Below, one piece after another: positions 57,335 to 64,000 of a stretch of 64,000 nucleotides of DNA (the first letter of the stretch is position 1; each line of letters opens with the position of its first letter). The notes beneath the pieces were generated by a model, which saw nothing but the letters and a program-made list of their open reading frames with translations, had not been told where the DNA came from and did not search any database. The DNA lies in assembly GCA_028583685.1 (NCBI GenBank), contig JAMXIF010001194.1:18386233-18450232 (forward strand), given 5' to 3'. Origin of the DNA: Petaurus breviceps papuanus. Taxonomy: Eukaryota; Chordata; Mammalia; Diprotodontia; Petauridae. Both the position numbers and the translations under genes were made by a program.

Positions 57335-57870
57335 AAGGCATAGCTCAGCTTAATGATCTGCTTTAATTTCGTGACCCGGAGCCAATGTGTCAGGTAAACA
57401 TTTTTTCCCAACCATTTTAATGCAAGGTGGGCAGATTATACCGCGGAGGCCTTTTCCAAGACTCCCGCACAATCTCTATTTTCCCTTTCTTCTCAGGCAA
57501 GCATGTGGACACGTCTTGCCTGACCTCAAAGCAGATTGTCTAGCCCTGCTCCAGCTCATGAAATGATGCATGTAGGCTTCCTATAATTTGTCATCTGTGG
57601 ATGGAAATGAAGAAATCCCACTCTGGGCTGATTCCTGGCCCTCTCTGTTTCTCAGAGGTTCATGTAGGTGGCTTGTGCTTTTACTAACTGATAGTTAATA
57701 CCTCTGCTTGGCCTGCTTTAATGAGCCAGGCTGTTCATTAGTGCAGCCAGCCTCCCACAGGGCACCAGCATCTTAGGCTGTGCTCCTCACCATAAAGTCT
57801 CCACTGTGAATTGTCAGGCCCATAGCTGTGAATTACTACCATCCCTCTGGAGAATATTTTATTGCTGAAA
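57335..57870. promoter_or_regulatory. Candidate conserved non-coding element
   Basis: This block is free of recognisable transposon text and has more balanced base composition than its surroundings, with CpGs (TACCGCGGAGG, CCCGCAC). Homeodomain-type cores are clustered in CTGCTTTAATGAGCCAGGCT and TTCATTAGTGCAGCC. Function and conservation are inferred only. Confidence 0.35.
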
Positions 57871-57927
57871 GAAGGGGGCAGGGAAATTATCCCAGAATTA
57901 CTTTTCTACAAGCAATTTTATTAAGAA

Positions 57928-58080
57928 TAATAACCCACTATGTTTATATAGAACTTGACAGTTTACAAAACTCACAAACATTATAAATCTTTTTTGATCT
58001 TAACTGTTCTATTTTGTGGTATGCAGGGTAGAACCATTATCCCCATTTCATAGATGAGGGAACAGTCTGAAAGAAAGAGT
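57928..58080 (-). mobile_element. MIR-type SINE, antisense
   Basis: CACTATGTTTATATAGAACTTG, GACAGTTTACAAAACTCACAAAC, CCCCATTTCATAGATGAGGG: reverse MIR order. Confidence 0.7.
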
Positions 58081-58094
58081 TTGCATAACATACA

Positions 58095-58124
58095 CATATA
58101 TGCATATGTATATATTTTATTATA

Positions 58125-58165
<41 letters not shown>
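58095..58165. repeat. (TA)n/(TG)n microsatellite
   Basis: TATATATGTG followed by an uninterrupted TA run. A further TG/TA-rich stretch lies at 58370-58460. Confidence 0.9.
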
Positions 58166-58167
<2 letters not shown>

Positions 58168-58629
58168 AGTTATCAGTGATTTCACCAGAATGACAAGCTC
58201 TCATAAATAGATTGTATCTGTGCTATGTTTTATCAACCCATGCAGGTCTTGTCTATATCTTGCCATGTAAAATTTCCCAACACCTACCAAATACAGAGCA
58301 GGTCTTTCTCCTATACTTTAAAGCTATTAATATAATGTACAAACACACATTTATGTGCATGCATGAACATGTGTACATGTATGTTTTATATATATAAAAA
58401 CTATGATGTGTTTTATACATGTAAAAGTATTATGTGTGTGTATGTATGTGAATGTATATTTTACCTACTGGGCAAGTCACAACCTCTCAATGTCCCAGTT
58501 AACTCTTTAAGACTCTAGGTTATAGATCTTAACTGGTAGAGGGGATTCCTTATTATAAGTTCCACATACTAAAGAAATCTACACAAAGAATATATGTATT
58601 TTGTCCAGACCTATGATTTCATTCCTTCA

Positions 58630-59128
58630 GAGTAATAGTTCTTCAAGTATGGTCCAAGGGCCACTAGGTTCTATGCAGTCAAAAATATTTTCCTAATGAT
58701 ATTAAGATCTTACTTGCTTATTAAAATACTACTTCATTTTCCAACTACATATCTATGTGAGTCCAGATTTTCATATACTTCATCCAAAACAATATGTCAC
58801 AACAGAGTAAATTCGGAAGATATCAGAATCCAGCTGCCTTCTATTGAAAGAAGCATGAAAAGAGATTTTCAATATGAAAAATGTTACTCTTATCATTGTT
58901 TTAGTTTTGAAAATATAGCTATTTTTATTAAAATATGTAATTATGTTAACATGTGATAGATTTATTATCATGTAAATGAATTAATAATGCTTTAACATTT
59001 TACTAATTTTAATTTCTAATATAGTAAATATCAATAGATATAACCCATATAAACAAAAGATCTTTGGGGTCTTCAATAATTTTTAAGAGTGTGAAGGAGT
59101 CCTGACCAAAACATTTGAGAATTGTTGA
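58630..59128 (+). mobile_element. hAT (Charlie-like) DNA transposon remnant
   Basis: The left end AGTAATAGTTCTTCAAGTATGGTCC and the reverse of the right end (TATCAACAATTCTCAAATG) form imperfect terminal inverted repeats of the hAT-Charlie kind. The interior has GGGCCACTAGGTTCTATGC and AACCCATATAAACAAAAGAT-type blocks known from a pan-mammalian family. A frame at 58696-58956 includes ESRFSYTSSKTICHNRVNSE and IQLPSIERSMKRDF, text resembling the C-terminal part of a hAT transposase. It has no intact transposase. Confidence 0.78.
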
Positions 59129-59179
59129 TATAGGGAAATGCCTGGTAAGGAGATACCCTCCACAAATGTAGATTCATAC

Positions 59180-59340
59180 ATGTCTTTCGTTGTAACTTAT
59201 AGTCTTAGAGATTTTCCTAGAGGCACTAAGAAATTAAATAACTTGTCCAGGATTACAAAACCAATGTGTGTCAGAGGTAGTCCTCAAACTCAGGTTTTCC
59301 TGACTCTGAAACTGATTCTCACTTCATTGGGCCACACTGT
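59180..59340 (-). mobile_element. MIR-like SINE, antisense
   Basis: AACTTGTCCAGGATTACAAA, TGTGTCAGAGGTAGTCCTCA and GGTTTTCCTGACTCTGAAAC in reverse order of a MIR/Mar1 body. Confidence 0.6.
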
Positions 59341-59807
59341 CTTTGTATTTGTACATCAATCCTTCAGTATCTCCAGTGACTCTATGATCCCATAGATGTG
59401 GGTAGGTACCTCCTTTAGTAGTACAGAATGCACCCTATTTACCCATGCCTCATTATGCCATGTAAGTCTTGTCCATGTACTCCAAATTTTTCTACTCAAA
59501 GAGCTAAAAGTCTTTCTCTAGATCTCTTTACATTACATGGGAACCCATAAACATTCAGGCAATCCATCCGTTAAACCTCACTTTTCCATGACAAACCTAC
59601 CTCCTTTTCAAGTGAAACGTCACTTTGATGATGTATGTTATGAAACTTTATGCATGAAATTCATTGTTGGTAACCCACTGAAGGTTATTAGTGCAGTGCT
59701 TATCATGTGACTCTTGACTGTTATTGGGGAAGTCTGTAATGAGTTCCTCAGGACTTGTTATTGGGGAATTCTGCAATTAATTCCTCAGGACTATTGTTAT
59801 TTCACTG
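59341..59807. other. Unique-looking sequence
   Basis: Contains a short internal repetition (TTATTGGGGAAGTCTGTAAT at 59720 and TTATTGGGGAATTCTGCAAT at 59759, each followed by TTCCTCAGGACT), a local tandem duplication of about 40 bp. Otherwise nothing recognised. Confidence 0.45.
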
Positions 59808-60062
59808 GGCACATAGGTGGCATAATGGATATAACACCAGGTCTAATTAGGAAGAATCTTCTTGAGTTCAAATCTGGCCTGAAACACTTACTAGTTGTGT
59901 GACTCTGGGCAAGTCATTTAACCCTGTTTGCTTCAGTTTCCTTATCTGTAAAATAAGTTGGATAAGGAAATGGCAAACCACTACATTCTCTTTACCAAGT
60001 CAACCCCAAATGGGGTCATGAGGAGTCAGACACGACTGAAACAACTGAACAATGACAAATAG
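59808..60062 (+). mobile_element. Mar1-like SINE
   Basis: GGTGGCATAATGGATATAAC head, TGTGTGACTCTGGGCAAGTC body, CAGTTTCCTTATCTGTAAAA, and tail CCCCAAATGGGGTCATGAGG, CAGACACGACTGAAACAACTG. Confidence 0.88.
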
Positions 60063-60089
60063 TATTTCATGATCCACACTCATATAGCA

Positions 60090-60265
60090 TCAATTAGAGT
60101 TAGAGTTGAAAAATACTTTAGGGGTTAGCTAGTTCAACCTCTCATTCTGTAAATGATGATACAGAAGCTTAATGACTTTCTCAAGGTCACATAGGTATTT
60201 AGGGAGAGGATTTAAATGTAGCTTCTCTGACTATAAATTCATCATTTTTTCCTACTGTTTCCTGA
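60090..60265 (-). mobile_element. MIR-like SINE, antisense
   Basis: AGCTAGTTCAACCTCTCATT, GACTTTCTCAAGGTCACATAG and a decayed end near TTTCCTACTG. Confidence 0.55.
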
Positions 60266-60703
60266 GGAGTGGAACTTCTGTCTGAATTATTCCCACAGGT
60301 TTTTCTATTCATGAGATAATTGTTTGATTCTTCACATTTCTTTGTTGCAGACTCCCTAAAAAATATTAAGTCACCTCATACCAAAGGATCACAAAGTACA
60401 ATGACATTCATAAAATCTTAATATGCATTGTATGAATAAGGTCATGGCTTTCTAGCCAGGTTGAAGCAAACACTGTTGTGGGTATGCCAAAGATGGATTA
60501 CATCTACTTGTGTTATGCTATACTTCTAAGGAAGGCACTAAATCATAAAAGTTACACCTCACCTTGCTGAGTTTGTGAAACCAAATGTAAAAAGATAGTT
60601 ATATGAGGTGGGGTTCCTCAAATCTAGAAAAAAAAAAACAGCTAAAATATTCTTCTTCTCTACCCCTCCGACCTAAGGAGAAAAGAATATTCAAAGTAAG
60701 ACT
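60266..60703. other. Unique-looking sequence
   Basis: No repeat or coding signature recognised. Confidence 0.45.
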
Positions 60704-63700
60704 TAGGGAGGTGGAGACAAGATGTGAGAGTCAAGGCAGGAATTCACCTGGGCTCTCCCCCAAATCCCTTCAAATGCATTTTTTGAATTGACTGTAAATA
60801 AATTCTAGAGCAGTAGAAGCACAAAAAGATGGAGTGGAACAAATTTCTAGCCCAACACAACTTGGAAGATCAGCGGAGAAAGTCTCTTGCATCAGGGTGA
60901 GAGAGGAGCACAACCTGGTGCAGGCTTGGAGCCCAGCAAACTCAGAACAGGCCTCAGGGAGACTAAATCACTGGCAACAGTGCTGATTTGCAGACCACTC
61001 ATCCCACAGCTGCCACAGACAACTTCGGTCTGCAGGAAAGGTCTCTCTCACCTGGGTGAAAGCAGAGTGCCGTCCAGCACAGGTCCCACCAACACAGCCA
61101 CAGCAAAATAGGAGCAGGCCGTGAGAGTGACTGGATCAGCATTTGCAGCAGGTGCTTCCAGAGCTCTCCGCCCACAGATGGTAAGGAGGTCAGGCAAGTG
61201 GACAGAAGATTATATGGGTCTTTTTGCTAGCACTGAGGTGGGACTCTTATTTTGCCAAACTCAAATCCAGGTTCCAGTCTTGGGTAGAAGTCCCAAGGCA
61301 AGGAGGAGCACTACACACCAGAGCTTATAGTCACAGGAGAGCAGTTCTAGGGCAGAAAAAAGTGCCTGTGGTCGCTCACAGACCAGAACACATGACAGGA
61401 GAAGAGTACATACCTCTCCTTAGATCATACCACCTTGGAAGTATCTCTGAAAACAGGTACACAATAACCCTAAAGCTTGGGACAATACACCATCCACACT
61501 GGAAGCAGAGCCCTAATTTAACAGAGTTAAAAAGTTAACTAATAGGCTATGAAAATGAGTAAACAAAAAAAAAACTGACTATTGAACATTACTATGTTGA
61601 CAAGGAATACCAAAACACACACTCTGAAGAAGACAACAAAATCAAAGCTCCTACATCCAAAGCCTCCAAGAAAAATATGAATTGGTCCGAGGCCATGGAG
61701 GAGCTCAAAAAATATTTTGAAAATCAACTAAGAGAGGTAGAAGAAAAATTGGGAAGAGAAATGAGAGTGATGCAAGAAAATCATTTAAAATGAGTCAACA
61801 GCTTGCTAAAGGTGACATCAAAACATATTGAAGAACATAACACCTTAAAAAACAGATTAAGAGAAGAATGCCTTCAAAAGAAAAATTGACCAAATGGAAA
61901 GGGAAGTTCAAAGGCCCACTGACGAACATAATTCCTTAAAAATTAGAATGGATCAAATGGAAAATAATGACTTCATAAGAAATCAAGGAACCATAAGACA
62001 AAAATGACAAAATGACCAAAAAAAATAGAAGACAGTTTAAAAGATCTCCTTGGAAAAACAACTGACCTGGAAAATAGATCCAGGAGAGATAATTTAAAAA
62101 TTATTGGACTACCTGAAAGCCATGATTTTAAAAAGAACATTGATATCATTCAAGAAATTATCATGGGAAACTACCCAGATTTTCTAAAACCAGAGGGTAA
62201 AACAAAAATTATAAGGATCCACTGATCACCTCTTGAAAGAGAATCCAAAATGGAAACTCCCAGGAATATTGTAATCAAATTCCAGAGTTCCCAGATCAAG
62301 GAAAAAATATTACAAGCAGACAGAAAAAAAAGCAATTAAAGTATCTTGGAGCCACAGTCAGGATAGCACAGGATTTAGTATCTTTTACATTAAAGGATCA
62401 GAGTACTTGGAATATGATATTCCAAAGGGAGTGGCAAAGAAGTCAAGATTACAACCAAGAATCACCTACCGAGAAAAACTGAGTATAATCCTTCAGAGGA
62501 AAAAAATAGATATTCAGTGAGATAGAGTACTTTCAAGCATTCTTGATGAAAAGACCAGAGCTGAATAGGAAATTTGACTTTCAAATACAAGACTCAAGAG
62601 AAGCACAAAAAAGTAAACAGGAAAAGGAAATCATAAAGGATCTGATAATTTTAAGCTGTTTACATTCCTAAGTGGGAATTTGTTACAATTATCATTGTAA
62701 CTCATAAAACCTTTCTCATTATTAGGGTAGTTAGCCGTATAAATAAACAGAGGACACATATGTGATTTGAATATGACATAGGGGGGAGAGAGAAATACTG
62801 GCAGAAAGAGAAAGGGAAAAGTATAATGGGAGAAATTATCTCATATAAAAGAGGCAAAAAAAAGCTTTTACAATGGAAGGGAAGACAGGGGAGGCAAGAG
62901 GGAGGGAGTGAACTTTATTGTCATCACAATTGGCTCGAAGAGGGAATAATATACACATTCAATTTGGTATAGAACTCTATCTTACCCTCCAGGAAAGTAG
63001 GAGGGGAAGGGGATAAAAAAAAAGTGGGGGTGGTGGTGATAGAAGGAAGATCAGGTTTGGGGAAAGGGGAATCAGAAGCAAAACACTTTTGAGGAGGGAT
63101 AGGGTGAAGAGAGAGAGATAATAAAATAAAAGGAGGGGAATAGGACGGAGGGAAATACAGTTAGCAGTAATAAATGTGAAAATACTTTTGAAGTAAGTTT
63201 CTCTGGTAAAGGCCTCATTTCTCAAATATAGAGAAATGAGTCAAATTTAATAAAGATAAGAGACATTCCCTAATCCATAAATGATTAAAAGATATGATTA
63301 GTTTTCAAATGAAGTAATCAAAACTATCTATAGCCATATTTTTTAAAATTCTCAAACTCACTATCGATTAGAGAAATGCAAATTAAAACAATTCTGAGGT
63401 ACTATCTCATAACTATTAGATAGACTAATAGAACAGAAAAGATAAATGACAAATGTTGGAGGGGGATGTAGGAAAAATTAAACTTTAATGCACTGTTAGT
63501 GAAGTTGTGAACGGATTCAACTATTCTGTAGAGCAATTTAGAACTATGCCCAAAAACCATGCATACCCTTTGACCTAGCAATACCACTACTAGGTCTGTA
63601 TTCCAAAAGAGATTTTTGAAAAAGGAAAAGAACCTGTATGTACACAAATATTTATAGCAGCTATTTTCTGGGATAAAGAATTAGAAGTTGAGGGGAACCA

Positions 63701-64000
63701 ATCGATTGGAGAATGGATGTGGTATGTGATTATGATGAAGTACTATTGTACTATAAGAAATGATGAGTTGGATTCTCTCAGAAAAATCTGAAAAGACTTG
63801 TATGGGCTAAGGCAAAGTAAAATGGACTGTGTACAAAGTAACAGCAATATTGTAAGATGATCCACTATGAATGACTTAAATATTCTCAGCAATACAAAGA
63901 TCCAAGAGAACTCTGAAAGGCTTATGATGAAAAATGCTATCCATACCCAGAGAAAGAATTGATGGTGTCTGAATACAGATTGAAGCATACTTTTTTTTTT
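60704..64000 (+). mobile_element. L1 LINE with shortened ORF2, running off the window
   Basis: 5' UTR from GGGAGGTGGAGACAAGATG at about 60708, ORF1 61555 to about 62680, G-rich inter-ORF spacer to about 63180, then a direct switch to ORF2 C-terminus (63190 onward; FSGKGLISQI-like, LGLYSKRDF-like, YCTIRNDEL-like). Endonuclease and RT are absent. The 3' UTR starts about 63975 and continues beyond 64000. Confidence 0.8.
61555..62680 (+). pseudogene. L1 ORF1, decayed
   Basis: The ATG at 61555 gives MSKQKK, matching the MSKQRK start of the HAL1 ORF1 at 12368. Coiled-coil text lies at 61690-61990, TTDLENRSRRDNLKIIGLPE near 62060-62120, and the C-terminus QAFLMKRPELNRKFDFQIQD around 62535-62600. 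Frameshifts and stops present. Confidence 0.75.

Overview
The window reads as a gene-poor, repeat-saturated stretch of a marsupial (metatherian) nuclear genome. The signature is a tRNA-derived SINE ending in a CTTGGGCAAGTCACTTAACC-type block, a Mar1-like SINE, L1 elements with a G-rich 3' UTR, half-L1 (HAL1) copies that carry ORF1 only, old L2 and MIR copies, and an ERV-L (class III) provirus. I cannot assign the species. I found no convincing host protein-coding exon, tRNA, rRNA, CRISPR array or bacterial-type feature. Family calls come from memory of consensus sequences, not from a search, so subfamily names are left open.

Layout: 1-5 kb is unique sequence with MIR and L1 3' scraps and a class II solo LTR. 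5.0-19.5 kb is one nested stack: an old minus-strand L1 is split by a plus-strand L1 (7412-18385, 10-bp target duplication). That L1 was split by a HAL1, which was partly inverted and then took in two solo LTRs. 19.5-29 kb is unique sequence and then a long plus-strand L2 interrupted by a minus-strand L1. 29291-32141 is a complete-length minus-strand HAL1 with a 16-bp target duplication. 32.7-37.1 kb is a plus-strand L1 lacking the middle of ORF2. 37.1-40.1 kb is L2 with Mar1, MIR and a small solo LTR inserted. 40-46 kb is mostly unique, with a polypurine tract. 46-52 kb holds a HAL1/LTR chimera and the ERV-L provirus (47.6-51.9 kb, minus strand: 5' LTR, gag, protease, RT, dUTPase). 52.5-56.6 kb has two LTRs of one family in inverted orientation. 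56.6-60.7 kb is mainly unique, with a candidate conserved non-coding block and a hAT remnant. From 60.7 kb to the window end lies another L1.

The most unusual signals are LTR-borne open frames. The ERV-L LTR family carries a roughly 70-codon hydrophobic frame that is open in all three copies in this window. A different 1148-bp solo LTR carries a 146-codon frame that starts with a signal-peptide-like stretch and contains a 99-bp (33-codon) in-frame tandem repeat. The inverted HAL1 segment, whose target duplication survives with one copy inverted, is the cleanest structural event.
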